A stretch of 35,226 nt of DNA, taken from the NCBI GenBank assembly GCA_017616735.1, contig JAFZXP010000075.1, positions 1 through 35,226 on the forward strand, given 5' to 3'. Positions 16,846 to 24,460 of the stretch are shown here, one piece after another. The notes beneath the pieces were generated by a model. That model saw nothing but the letters and a program-made list of their open reading frames with translations. It was not told where the DNA came from and made no database searches. Within the stretch, counting starts at the first letter, position 1; every line of letters begins with the position of its first letter. Both the position numbers and the translations under genes were made by a program. Source of the DNA: Bacteroidales bacterium. GTDB lineage: Bacteria > Bacteroidota > Bacteroidia > Bacteroidales > F082.

Positions 16846-17787
16846 ATGATAAAAAGATTACTCATTGTTTTAGTTGTAATGCTGGTTCCGCTTTGTGCCG
16901 TGGCGCAGAAGAAAGGTTTCAAAAGGGTTGAATGCGTGCCTAAGCAAAAGCCGGCATGGGTAACCGAAGAGGAGCGTAAGGATTATTATTACATTAAAAA
17001 TCAGGAAGGCGCGACATTGACCGAGGCTAAGAATATCGCTATGACCGAAGTGATGAACTCGATTTGCAGATCAGTAGCAGTGATTGTTACAGGCGATATG
17101 ATAGATGAGGGAAATATCTCAATAATTGGTGATGAAACGGTATTTATTGAGAACTACAGAAGCAAGACTCAGACTAAGATTGCCAAACTTCCTGCTATTC
17201 AAGGCATATCCGATCAAAAGGCTGATGTGTACTACGAGCATTATTACAAAAGGAAAACAGGTGAAGAGTACTACGTTGTCTGCATGAGATATCCTTTCAA
17301 CGAGTTTGAAAGACGTGATCTGATTGAAGCATACAACAAGCAAGAGCAATTTATCAACGACGAGATAGACCGTTATGATGATGAGGTTGAAGTGGTCAGC
17401 AGCGTCGAGGCAATCAATAAGAACATAACAGACTTGAATCTGCTTAAGAAAGAGCTTTTTGATGATGATTCCAGAGTTGGGAGAATAAACGCGATAATCA
17501 AACTGTATACTGATATTCTAAAATCGTTGACAGTTGAACTGATGGAAAACCGTCCGGGCTTCATGTCGGTGCGCTTGACGTATAAAGGCAAAGTGATTAC
17601 AACATCACGCAAGCCTAAGGTGGCCTCTGATTGCGCCAATGATTTTGATGTCAGATACGACAAGGATAAATGGACAGTGGCTTTTGACAGTGGATATTGC
17701 TACGAGCAGGACGATCCGACAGTAAAAATTGTGTTCACTGCCGGTAACAGCAAGCCAACCAAACAAGTAAGAATTAAATTCAGATAA
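16846..17787 (+). CDS. Exported LPP20-like protein, first of three
   Basis: 313 residues from the ATG at 16846. Residues 1-20 are a signal peptide (MIKRLLIVLVVMLVPLCAVA). The mature N-terminus (KPAWVTEEERKDYYYIKNQEG) followed by regularly spaced Ala in TEAKNIAMTEVMNSICRSVAV resembles the LPP20 lipoprotein domain (Pro-x-Trp, then a helix of A-x3-A repeats), but there is no lipobox. The middle (about 160-220) is charged and probably helical; the end is beta-rich (MSVRLTYKGKVITTSRKP). Probably periplasmic. First gene of a tight run with two more LPP20-like genes, the Ca2+ ATPase and aroQ. Precise role unknown; the LPP20 link is a judgement from pattern, not from a search. Confidence 0.7.
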   Translation: MIKRLLIVLVVMLVPLCAVAQKKGFKRVECVPKQKPAWVTEEERKDYYYIKNQEGATLTEAKNIAMTEVMNSICRSVAVIVTGDMIDEGNISIIGDETVFIENYRSKTQTKIAKLPAIQGISDQKADVYYEHYYKRKTGEEYYVVCMRYPFNEFERRDLIEAYNKQEQFINDEIDRYDDEVEVVSSVEAINKNITDLNLLKKELFDDDSRVGRINAIIKLYTDILKSLTVELMENRPGFMSVRLTYKGKVITTSRKPKVASDCANDFDVRYDKDKWTVAFDSGYCYEQDDPTVKIVFTAGNSKPTKQVRIKFR

Positions 17788-17844
17788 ATAATTATGCGGA
17801 AGCCGAAAAGCATAGAGTAGGCGTTAACTAAAATTTCAATTAAA

Positions 17845-18393
17845 ATGAAAAAAATCGGTTTATTAATGTGTGCCGCACTTCTCGGAATGTTTGTTATTTC
17901 TTGCGGCTCAAGCAAAAAGACAGCAGCTCCTAAAGATGAACATTGCTGCTTGTCAACACCAGATGCATTCAGAGCAGAAGGTTCTTTCTTGGCACAGTAT
18001 GAGTCAATGGAACCAAAAGCAAAATCAAATGCTGCCAACAATGCACGTCAGGAACTCGCTACAATGATGGAAGCAACAGTGTCAAGAGTTATTGAAAACT
18101 ATGCTTCAACCTACAATGATGGCGATGCTCAGGATTTCAAAGAAAGTGTTAAAGAACTCAGCCGTACTGTTGTGAAACAGACCATTAAGAATTCAGTCCC
18201 AGCTATCCCGGGTTGGAGCGAGAAGAGAGAAAAAGGCACCATGTACTATGTCTGCCTCGAAGCCGATCCTAACGCTCTCCTCAACGGTATCAAAGAGAAA
18301 GTCTCTAACGATGCTAAGCTGAGAACAGACTTCGAATATGAGAAGTTCAAACAGATCTTCGAAAAAGAAATGGAAAACCTTAATAACAATTAA
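17845..18393 (+). CDS. LPP20-like lipoprotein
   Basis: 182 residues. A lipoprotein signal ends in FVISC with Cys20 as the lipidated residue. The body has the LPP20 pattern: the helix KAKSNAANNARQELATMMEA, then a second helical stretch (ESVKELSRTVVKQTIKNS), then a beta hairpin reaching GTMYYVCLEADPNALL. Such lipoproteins sit in the outer or inner membrane facing the periplasm; their function is generally not known. The TAA stop overlaps the next gene's ATG by one base, which indicates translational coupling. The gap from the previous gene is 57 nt with no clear promoter. Confidence 0.8.
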   Translation: MKKIGLLMCAALLGMFVISCGSSKKTAAPKDEHCCLSTPDAFRAEGSFLAQYESMEPKAKSNAANNARQELATMMEATVSRVIENYASTYNDGDAQDFKESVKELSRTVVKQTIKNSVPAIPGWSEKREKGTMYYVCLEADPNALLNGIKEKVSNDAKLRTDFEYEKFKQIFEKEMENLNNN

Positions 18394-19736
18394 TGGTTAG
18401 GAAACTATTTACAATAGTATTTTTTACCATTTCTGTTAGCCTTTGTGCTACGGAGAATACAGTAAATACAGGGAGCCGCAATTACGGCTCCTCTGTATGT
18501 GCTGTAGGGAATGATTTGCCGGCGTGGTTCTTTAATCCGACAGGCCCAATCGGTGTGTCGGATATGTATCTGCAGGAAGATGAGGCTCTCAATCAGGCTA
18601 TCGTACGCGCGCTATTTATGTACATGGTGTCGGAGAAAATGAATCTGATGTCGGTGTACGAATTGTATTACCACAACGAAGTGGTGGGCGATAAAAACTC
18701 TGTCAACGAACAGCAATCGCACTGCATGGCGGCATTCAACACCAAAAACCAATATCTGAAATATGAAATAGCCGAATTGTTTTACACCGAATACGATGAG
18801 GCTGTGGTTATGCTCAATGTTATAAAAGGCTCTAAAAAAGACCGCATGAAGGAAGCCCGTTGCGAAGGCGAATACATGTATTATTTTGACGGAGCCAAAA
18901 AGTATCCTGAGTATGGTGACAGGATATCGATCGTTGTGAACACTCCAGACGAGTTTGTGGAGCATGAGGAGTGGCTGACAAAAACCGAAAGAAACATAGC
19001 GTGGGTGTATTCAACCACCGACACTGTGACAAACAGAATACCTGAAAAGTGGCTCTATTATAAAAATGGCGGCTCTACAACAACAAACGCCGTGAGCCAA
19101 AACACCAGACATGGACTGTGGCATGCCATAACGGATACCTTTATGCAGTCGCTGTCTAACTTTACACCTCGAAAAACCTTGCTTGGAAGCACTAATGCCA
19201 ATGCTTCGGGCATTTCCGGATATAAAGACGACATGGATTATCGCAACAAAGTGCAAGACTTGACGCGCTTGGTTTACAAGGCCGAATTGTCATGCAATAT
19301 TGTGTCCTTGTCAATTGACAATGGTGTCCTGTATGCCGACTGGAATATGGCTGAAACAGGACAGAGCGGCACCAAACCGCAGGGCAGTGGCAATACTTAT
19401 TCTTACGAATCGGCTGGATATCAGGGAAATATAGCTTCAGAGCCTTCAAAGTCGAAGAACGAGGCCAAGCGCATCGCTTTGATGTTTGCCAAAAATGAAA
19501 TAGCCAGAATGGCAAAGGCTAATGTCGCCAGTGTCGCCGACGATTTCGCGATCAGCGAGGAAGCGGCATTCTACATGAAATATTGTGATTCAACACAAAT
19601 GTCGACCAACATGCTGTTGATTGACGCTGAAGATGTGCTGCTGGAAGAGCCGACATTGGTAGATGGTTTTTATCGTGTAAGAATGGAATCGCGCATTAAT
19701 AACAAAAATGTGATACCATTCATCAAAAAGAAATAA
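18393..19736 (+). CDS. Exported protein with LPP20-like segments, third of three
   Basis: 447 residues with a signal peptide (MVRKLFTIVFFTISVSLCA). The N-terminal part reads LPAWFFNPTGPIGVSDMYLQ followed by EALNQAIVRALFMYMV, which recalls LPP20 (Pro-x-Trp-Phe then an Ala-rich helix). A second such helix lies near the C-terminus, from KNEAKRIALMFAKNEIARMA onward. The middle third is not recognised. It is coupled to the preceding lipoprotein gene by an ATG/stop overlap and is followed after 9 nt by the Ca2+ ATPase. Probably periplasmic, perhaps a partner of the other two LPP20-like proteins (inference). Specific function unknown. Confidence 0.65.
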   Translation: MVRKLFTIVFFTISVSLCATENTVNTGSRNYGSSVCAVGNDLPAWFFNPTGPIGVSDMYLQEDEALNQAIVRALFMYMVSEKMNLMSVYELYYHNEVVGDKNSVNEQQSHCMAAFNTKNQYLKYEIAELFYTEYDEAVVMLNVIKGSKKDRMKEARCEGEYMYYFDGAKKYPEYGDRISIVVNTPDEFVEHEEWLTKTERNIAWVYSTTDTVTNRIPEKWLYYKNGGSTTTNAVSQNTRHGLWHAITDTFMQSLSNFTPRKTLLGSTNANASGISGYKDDMDYRNKVQDLTRLVYKAELSCNIVSLSIDNGVLYADWNMAETGQSGTKPQGSGNTYSYESAGYQGNIASEPSKSKNEAKRIALMFAKNEIARMAKANVASVADDFAISEEAAFYMKYCDSTQMSTNMLLIDAEDVLLEEPTLVDGFYRVRMESRINNKNVIPFIKKK

Positions 19737-19745
19737 ATTCACCAT

Positions 19746-22472
19746 ATGAAATATCAGGGCTTAAATGCCAAACAAGTTGAAGAAAGCCGTGCCAAACACG
19801 GCTTAAATATTTTAATTCCGCCTAAAAAGGCATCGCTTTTTTACCAATTTATCTGTAAGTTTAAAGACCCGCTTATCCGCATATTGCTGATAGCCTTGGT
19901 GCTGGCGGTCGGAGTGGCTGTATATCAGTTTTATACATCCGACGAGGGATACGGTGTGCTGCTCGAGCCGCTTGGAATCTTGATGGCTGTGATTTTGGCC
20001 ACTGGCGTGGGATTCATATTCGAAGTGAGCGCCAACAAAAAATTCGACATTCTTAACCAGGTTAACGACGATGAGACTGTCAAGGTGGTGCGTGACGGCA
20101 ATGTCACTATGGTGCCTAAACGCGAAATTGTGGTTGGCGATATAGTGATGGTGGAGACAGGTGACGAGGTGCCTGCCGACGGCGTGCTGCTTGACGGATT
20201 CGGGCTGCAGGTAAACGAGGCCGACCTGACAGGCGAACCTATGGCTCGCAAAACCACCGAGGAGAGCGAGTTTGACCACGAAGCCACTTATCCTTCCAAC
20301 TGTCTGATGCGTGGCAGCAAAATCATTGACGGACATGGTGTGATGCAGGTGGTGAAAGTGGGAGAGGCAACCGAATGGGGAAAGGTGTATAAAGGCTCGC
20401 AGATAGAAAGCAACATAAAGACTCCGCTTAATATTCAGCTCGACAAACTTGGACGGGTGATTAGCGTGGCAAGCTATATGGTGGCAGCTGCTATCATCAT
20501 TATTCGTTTTGTGATGTACTTCACATGCCTTGAAACAGGCGCCGACGGCATCGATTGGCTCGACTTTGTCAGATATGCTCTGGGCACTTTGATGATGGCG
20601 GTGACCATTATAGTGGTGGCTGTGCCTGAAGGCCTGCCGATGAGTGTAACGCTTAGCTTGGCCTTGAGTATGCGTCGAATGCTTACGGCTAACAATTTGG
20701 TGCGTAAGATGCATGCCTGCGAGACCATGGGAGCCGCCACTGTGATTTGCACCGACAAGACCGGTACCTTGACTCAAAACCGAATGGCACTTAGCGACGT
20801 GTTGATATACAGCGAGTTCGACAAACTGTTGGAGGAGTGTATCTCGGTAAACACAACGGCTTTTCTGGATGTCACAGACAGCAGCAAGATAAAGGTTATA
20901 GGCAATCCTACCGAAGGCGCGCTGTTGCTGTGGCTGCACGGCATGGGGGCCAATTATCTGGAATACAGGGAAAACATGCACATCTATCAGCAGGTGCCGT
21001 TCTCAACCAAGTATAAATTTATGGCAACTGTGGTTGAATCAAAGGTGTTCAACAAGCCGATGTTTTATGTAAAAGGCGCCCCTGAGATAGTTTTGCGTCA
21101 CTGCAACAGAGTCTTGACCAAAGACGGATTGGCTCCGATAGATTCATATTTGGGCGATATCGAAAAACAAATTGACGGATATAACAACAGAGCCATGCGT
21201 ACTTTGGCTATCGCGTACAAGGAAGGCGATCCCGAGGAGCAGTCGTTCGACCCAATGACCGACGATTTGGTGGCCAATAACCTGATTTTCCTGGCTGTGG
21301 CAGCCATTGCCGACCCGGTGCGCCCGGATGTGGCCGAGGCTATCGAAAGCTGCATGAACGCCGGCATAGATGTTAAAATTGTCACCGGCGACACTTCGGC
21401 AACAGCTATAGAAATCGGACGTCAGCTTGGAATGTGGAAAGATACCGACCAACGCGATTTTAACCATATCACCGGCAAGGACTTTGAAGAGTTGTCGGAT
21501 GAAGAAGCCAAACGCCGCATACCAATGATAAAAATAATGTCGCGGGCGCGTCCTATGGACAAGGAACGTTTGGTGCGCCTGCAGCAAGCAGTGGGTGAGG
21601 TGGTCGCGGTAACGGGCGACGGTACCAACGACGCGCCCGCTCTTAAGTCGGCTCAGGTCGGGTTGTCGATGGGCGATGGCACCAATGTGGCCAAAGAAGC
21701 GTCGGATATCACTATTCTCGACAACTCATTCCGCAGCATAGCGCTCGCTGTGATGTGGGGACGTTCGCTTTATTTGAATATTCAGCGTTTTATATTGTTC
21801 CAGCTGACAATCAATGTGGCGGCTTGCCTGATTGTTATGGTTGGCAGCTTGCTGGGTACCGATTTGGTGCTTACAGTCACACAGATGTTGTGGGTGAACC
21901 TGATAATGGACACCTTCGCAGCCATGGCGCTGGCATCGTTGCCGCCTTCAGAGAGCGTGATGAAAGAAAAACCTCGTTCAAAGAATGCGCACATCCTTAC
22001 TAAGCCGATGATTAACAATATATTCATTGTGGGTGTGTCGTTCTTTGTGTTGCTGTTCGGATTTGTGCAGTATTTCAAGCATTGTGATGTGGCATCGATT
22101 TCGGATTTGTCGTTGCGCGACTATCTGCTCAGCTTCTTCAATTTCAATATCGTGGCTGACGAGAGCTATACTCTTTACGAGCATACATTGACATTTACAT
22201 TGTTTGTCTTTATTCAGTTTTGGAATCTCTTTAACGCTAAGGCTTATCATACAGGAGCATCGGCTTTCAAGCATATTTCGAAAAACTTTGGCGGTTTTGA
22301 TCTGGCGTTGCTGATAATACTGGCAGGGCAGGTGCTGATTGTCAATTGCCTCAGCGATATGTTCAATGTCGAGCCTTTGGGCTGGCGCGATTGGCTGGTA
22401 TGCTTTGTGGGCACCAGTCCGGTGCTGCTGATAGGGGAATTCATCAGGTTGTTCATCAAAGATAAATGCTGA
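19746..22472 (+). CDS. Calcium-translocating P-type ATPase, PMCA type
   Basis: 908 residues, inner-membrane P2-type cation pump that exports Ca2+ by ATP hydrolysis. Order of parts: N-terminal cytoplasmic region, M1 (RILLIALVLAVGVAVYQF), M2, actuator domain with TGE (residues 162-164), M3/M4 with the VAVPEGLPMSVTLSLALSM motif typical of PMCA/SERCA pumps, phosphorylated Asp337 in CTDKTGTLTQNRM, nucleotide-binding KGAPEIVLRHC, hinge TGDGTNDAPALK (from 623), then M5-M10 with TINVAACLIVMVGSL and WVNLIMDTFAAMALASLPP. The M6 Asn and Asp fit a single-site PMCA-like pump. No C-terminal calmodulin-like tail. It follows the LPP20-like genes after 9 nt and overlaps the region before aroQ, so it is very likely co-transcribed. 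Confidence 0.94.
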   Translation: MKYQGLNAKQVEESRAKHGLNILIPPKKASLFYQFICKFKDPLIRILLIALVLAVGVAVYQFYTSDEGYGVLLEPLGILMAVILATGVGFIFEVSANKKFDILNQVNDDETVKVVRDGNVTMVPKREIVVGDIVMVETGDEVPADGVLLDGFGLQVNEADLTGEPMARKTTEESEFDHEATYPSNCLMRGSKIIDGHGVMQVVKVGEATEWGKVYKGSQIESNIKTPLNIQLDKLGRVISVASYMVAAAIIIIRFVMYFTCLETGADGIDWLDFVRYALGTLMMAVTIIVVAVPEGLPMSVTLSLALSMRRMLTANNLVRKMHACETMGAATVICTDKTGTLTQNRMALSDVLIYSEFDKLLEECISVNTTAFLDVTDSSKIKVIGNPTEGALLLWLHGMGANYLEYRENMHIYQQVPFSTKYKFMATVVESKVFNKPMFYVKGAPEIVLRHCNRVLTKDGLAPIDSYLGDIEKQIDGYNNRAMRTLAIAYKEGDPEEQSFDPMTDDLVANNLIFLAVAAIADPVRPDVAEAIESCMNAGIDVKIVTGDTSATAIEIGRQLGMWKDTDQRDFNHITGKDFEELSDEEAKRRIPMIKIMSRARPMDKERLVRLQQAVGEVVAVTGDGTNDAPALKSAQVGLSMGDGTNVAKEASDITILDNSFRSIALAVMWGRSLYLNIQRFILFQLTINVAACLIVMVGSLLGTDLVLTVTQMLWVNLIMDTFAAMALASLPPSESVMKEKPRSKNAHILTKPMINNIFIVGVSFFVLLFGFVQYFKHCDVASISDLSLRDYLLSFFNFNIVADESYTLYEHTLTFTLFVFIQFWNLFNAKAYHTGASAFKHISKNFGGFDLALLIILAGQVLIVNCLSDMFNVEPLGWRDWLVCFVGTSPVLLIGEFIRLFIKDKC

Positions 22473-22474
22473 TT

Positions 22475-22897
22475 ATGAAGATACTCATTCTAAACGGTCC
22501 CAACCTTAATCTGATAGGCCGACGCGAGCCTGAAGTGTATGGTACACAATCGCTTGATGATTTCTTAAACGATATGAAAAAACGTTTTCCACAGCATGCG
22601 ATTGACGTTTTCCAAACCAATCACGAGGGCGTTCTGATTGATAAGTTGCATGAGGCTATGGATTGTTATGACGGCGTGGTTATCAACCCGGGCGGTTATG
22701 CGCATACTTCTATAGCATTGGCTGATGCCATCCGTGCTATTGGAAAACCTGTGGTTGAAGTGCATATTTCAAATATCTACCAGAGGGAAGAGTATCGTCG
22801 GCATTCATTTACAGCCGAGGCTTGTGTGAAAGCTATAGCCGGTCACGGCCTTGAAGGCTACGCCGAAGCTGTCACCTACCTAACGACTAACGACTAA
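22475..22897 (+). CDS. aroQ: 3-dehydroquinate dehydratase, type II
   Basis: 140 residues from the ATG at 22475. The enzyme dehydrates 3-dehydroquinate to 3-dehydroshikimate in the shikimate pathway and usually forms a dodecamer. Key parts: ILNGPNLNLIGRREPEVYG with the catalytic Tyr, FQTNHEG, VINPGGYAHTSIALADA, VEVHISNIYQREEYRRHS with the catalytic His. Another ATG at 22466 lies inside the ATPase coding end; the later ATG fits the family start (MKILILNGPN). The C-terminal LTTND is encoded by heptamer array 6. The gene converges on the GT2 gene with only 3 bp between stops. Confidence 0.96.
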   Translation: MKILILNGPNLNLIGRREPEVYGTQSLDDFLNDMKKRFPQHAIDVFQTNHEGVLIDKLHEAMDCYDGVVINPGGYAHTSIALADAIRAIGKPVVEVHISNIYQREEYRRHSFTAEACVKAIAGHGLEGYAEAVTYLTTND

Positions 22898-22914
22898 AGA
22901 CTAAAGACTAAAAT
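22880..22914. repeat. Heptamer tandem array 6 (CTAACGA/CTAAAGA)
   Basis: Units CTAACGA, CTAACGA, CTAAAGA, CTAAAGA and a partial CTAAAAT. The aroQ stop (22895-22897) and the GT2 stop (22901-22903) on opposite strands both lie in it. Confidence 0.9.
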
Positions 22915-23923
22915 CCCCCTCACTAAGCTCGGTGTACAGTTTCTTTTTTTCAAGGAAATGCTTGAAAACAATGTTCTTCTGGTAAATCCGCGACACTTTG
23001 GTGTGTTTTAGCGTTTTTCTCTTTTTTCTCAGCACCGGCAGATGTCTGTAGAAACTCAGATGTGCTCTTGTAACAGCCCAAAGGTCGGGTAAACTGCCTT
23101 GCGCGAGGAACTTGAGTCCTGCGATCCAATCCAGCAAAATACGGTAGGCTATGGTGCCGAAAACAGCGCCGTCGGGCAGGTTTTTCACCAAAAGCGACAG
23201 ATTGTTGCGGAAGTTGAGATATGTCTTGCGGGCTGAGCTTTTTGGCAAGGTGCCGCCGCCTATGTGATAAACTTTCGACTGAGGGCAGTACATCACCTTG
23301 AATCCTTCGTTTTTAACGCGCCAGCAGAAGTCAATCTCTTCCATGTGGGCGAAGAAACTGTCGTCTAGGCCGCCAAAGCGATGATAAATGTCGGAACGCA
23401 CGAACATACAGGCTCCTGTTGCCCAGAACACCTCTTTCACATCGTCGTATTGCCCGTGGTCGGTTTCCAGATGCTGGAACACTCTGCCGCGACAGAAAGG
23501 ATATCCGTATCTGTCGATGAAACCGCCGCCGGCTCCGGCATATTCAAACTTCTCTTTATCGTGGAATGACAAGATTTTCGGCTGGCAGGCCGCTATTGAG
23601 GTGTCGCTGTCCATCAATGTTATGACGGGCTCGATCCAATGCGGTGTCACTTCGATATCTGAATTCAGCAGGCAATAATACTCTGCGTCAATCTGTCGTA
23701 AAGCAAGGTTGTAGCCAGTCGAGAAGCCGCCGTTCGATTCGTTGAGAATCAAGCGGATGTCGGGGTAGTTCTCTTGTATGAAACTGACTGAATTGTCGGT
23801 GGAGGCGTTGTCGGCTACAACGATATCGGCTACATCGGAGCTGTGCTCGATGACATTCGGAAGAAATCTCTCCAGAAATTGCTGCCCGTTGTAATTCAGT
23901 ATGACTACCGCCACTTTTTTCAT
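22901..23923 (-). CDS. Glycosyltransferase family 2
   Basis: 340 residues, GT-A fold, probably acting at the cytoplasmic face of the inner membrane in surface polysaccharide synthesis. The nucleotide-sugar part shows VAVVILNYNGQQFLERFLPN, VVADNASTDNS and a DxD-like LLNSDIEVTPHW; the acceptor side shows ATGACMFVRSDIYHRFGGLD, FFAHMEEIDFCWRVKNEGF and VYHIGGGTLPKSS. This pattern is that of rhamnosyltransferase-like GT2 enzymes; the actual donor cannot be told. The basic C-terminal tail (RKKRKTLKHTK) may contact membrane. The last residues are encoded by array 6. The -7 promoter box lies 5 nt before the ATG, so the mRNA may have almost no leader. Confidence 0.9.
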   Translation of the reverse strand: MKKVAVVILNYNGQQFLERFLPNVIEHSSDVADIVVADNASTDNSVSFIQENYPDIRLILNESNGGFSTGYNLALRQIDAEYYCLLNSDIEVTPHWIEPVITLMDSDTSIAACQPKILSFHDKEKFEYAGAGGGFIDRYGYPFCRGRVFQHLETDHGQYDDVKEVFWATGACMFVRSDIYHRFGGLDDSFFAHMEEIDFCWRVKNEGFKVMYCPQSKVYHIGGGTLPKSSARKTYLNFRNNLSLLVKNLPDGAVFGTIAYRILLDWIAGLKFLAQGSLPDLWAVTRAHLSFYRHLPVLRKKRKTLKHTKVSRIYQKNIVFKHFLEKKKLYTELSEGDFSL

Positions 23924-23928
23924 GACGG

Positions 23929-23936
23929 CAAAAATA
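23929..23936 (-). promoter_or_regulatory. -7 element of GT2, directly against the start codon
   Basis: Minus-strand TATTTTTG, then CCGTC, then the ATG. Since Bacteroidetes transcripts start a few bases after the -7 box, this predicts a leaderless or nearly leaderless mRNA. No clear -33 TTG was found. Confidence 0.55.
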
Positions 23937-24017
23937 CAAAAAATTTTGATATGAAATGATTTTAAACTATTTGCTTTATAGAGTTTTTTGACTTCAATAT
24001 TTTATATTTTACAGTTT

Positions 24018-24097
24018 GACTGCAAACTATGCAAAAAGCCGCAGGCTAATTTTTTCAGCTAACGCAATGCCTGCTATTTTTTGCATAGTTTTCCGTC
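24018..24097. repeat. Stem-loop element, unit 1
   Basis: GACTGCAAACTATGC (24018-24032) forms the left arm and GCATAGTTTTCCGTC (24083-24097) the right arm, pairing as AAACTATGC/GCATAGTTT with a mismatched TGC/TCC step and an outer GAC/GTC. The core has inner arms GCAGGC/GCCTGC flanked by A and T runs. It is identical, base for base by eye, to unit 3. Confidence 0.9.
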
Positions 24098-24170
24098 TAT
24101 TGAACTTCAATACTTAAAACTTTTTCAACTACACTAAACTCTACACTTTCAACTCTAAACTTTCTTTTAT

Positions 24171-24251
24171 GACTGCAAACTATGCGAAGCCTCACTTCAG
24201 GGGTGAGGCTTTTGGCCTCACATTCGTGATGCTTTCGCATAGTTTTCCGTC
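24171..24251. repeat. Stem-loop element, unit 2 (different core)
   Basis: The outer arms are the same as units 1 and 3 but the core is unrelated: GCGAAGC..GCTTTCGC, then alternating GCCTCAC/GTGAGGC blocks that can form an inner hairpin GTGAGGC-TTTTG-GCCTCAC. That inner hairpin aligns with GTAAAGC-TTTAG-GCTTTAC in the element after truA, with paired changes on both sides. Confidence 0.9.
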
Positions 24252-24284
24252 TTTAATACTTCAATATTTTACATTTTATAGTTT

Positions 24285-24364
24285 GACTGCAAACTATGCA
24301 AAAAGCCGCAGGCTAATTTTTTCAGCTAACGCAATGCCTGCTATTTTTTGCATAGTTTTCCGTC
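24285..24364. repeat. Stem-loop element, unit 3
   Basis: 80 bp identical to unit 1, including the core, plus the preceding AGTTT. The two copies lie 267 bp apart with unit 2 between them. Confidence 0.9.
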
Positions 24365-24374
24365 TTTTATACCA

Positions 24375-24417
24375 TAAAAAACGATAAGGGACTTGATTTG
24401 CATCAATATCCCTTATC
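24375..24417 (-). terminator. Terminator of the GWxTD gene
   Basis: GATAAGGGA (24383-24391) pairs with TCCCTTATC (24409-24417), and an inner TTGAT/ATCAA extends the stem. On the minus strand GTTTTTTATGG follows. Confidence 0.85.
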
Positions 24418-24460
24418 AAACAAAGTATGTGTGGTATTGTGGTATGTTAAAAAATCGCTT

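Larger units (their letters stand above)
23937..24374. other. Non-coding region carrying three stem-loop repeats
   Basis: The stretch between the GT2 start and the GWxTD gene's terminator has no convincing gene. It is AT-rich and holds three ~80-bp stem-loop elements. Similar spacers (CTTCAATATTTTAyATTTTA) precede units 1 and 3, and a CTTCAATACTT-type sequence follows unit 1. Short open frames here merely cross the repeats. Confidence 0.75.

Noticed and set aside
19812-20981. A 389-codon open frame on the minus strand inside the Ca2+ ATPase gene
   Set aside because: It is antisense to a clearly conserved ATPase, its product is His/Gln-rich without any recognisable domain, and it has no promoter of its own.
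24018-24364. The stem-loop units as integron attC sites
   Set aside because: The length and imperfect palindrome with a variable centre fit, but the ends lack the RYYYAAC/GTTRRRY core, no cassette genes lie between units and there is no integrase.
24018-24364. The repeats as a small CRISPR array
   Set aside because: The repeats are ~80 bp, the intervening DNA differs greatly in length and is itself partly repeated, and there are no cas genes.
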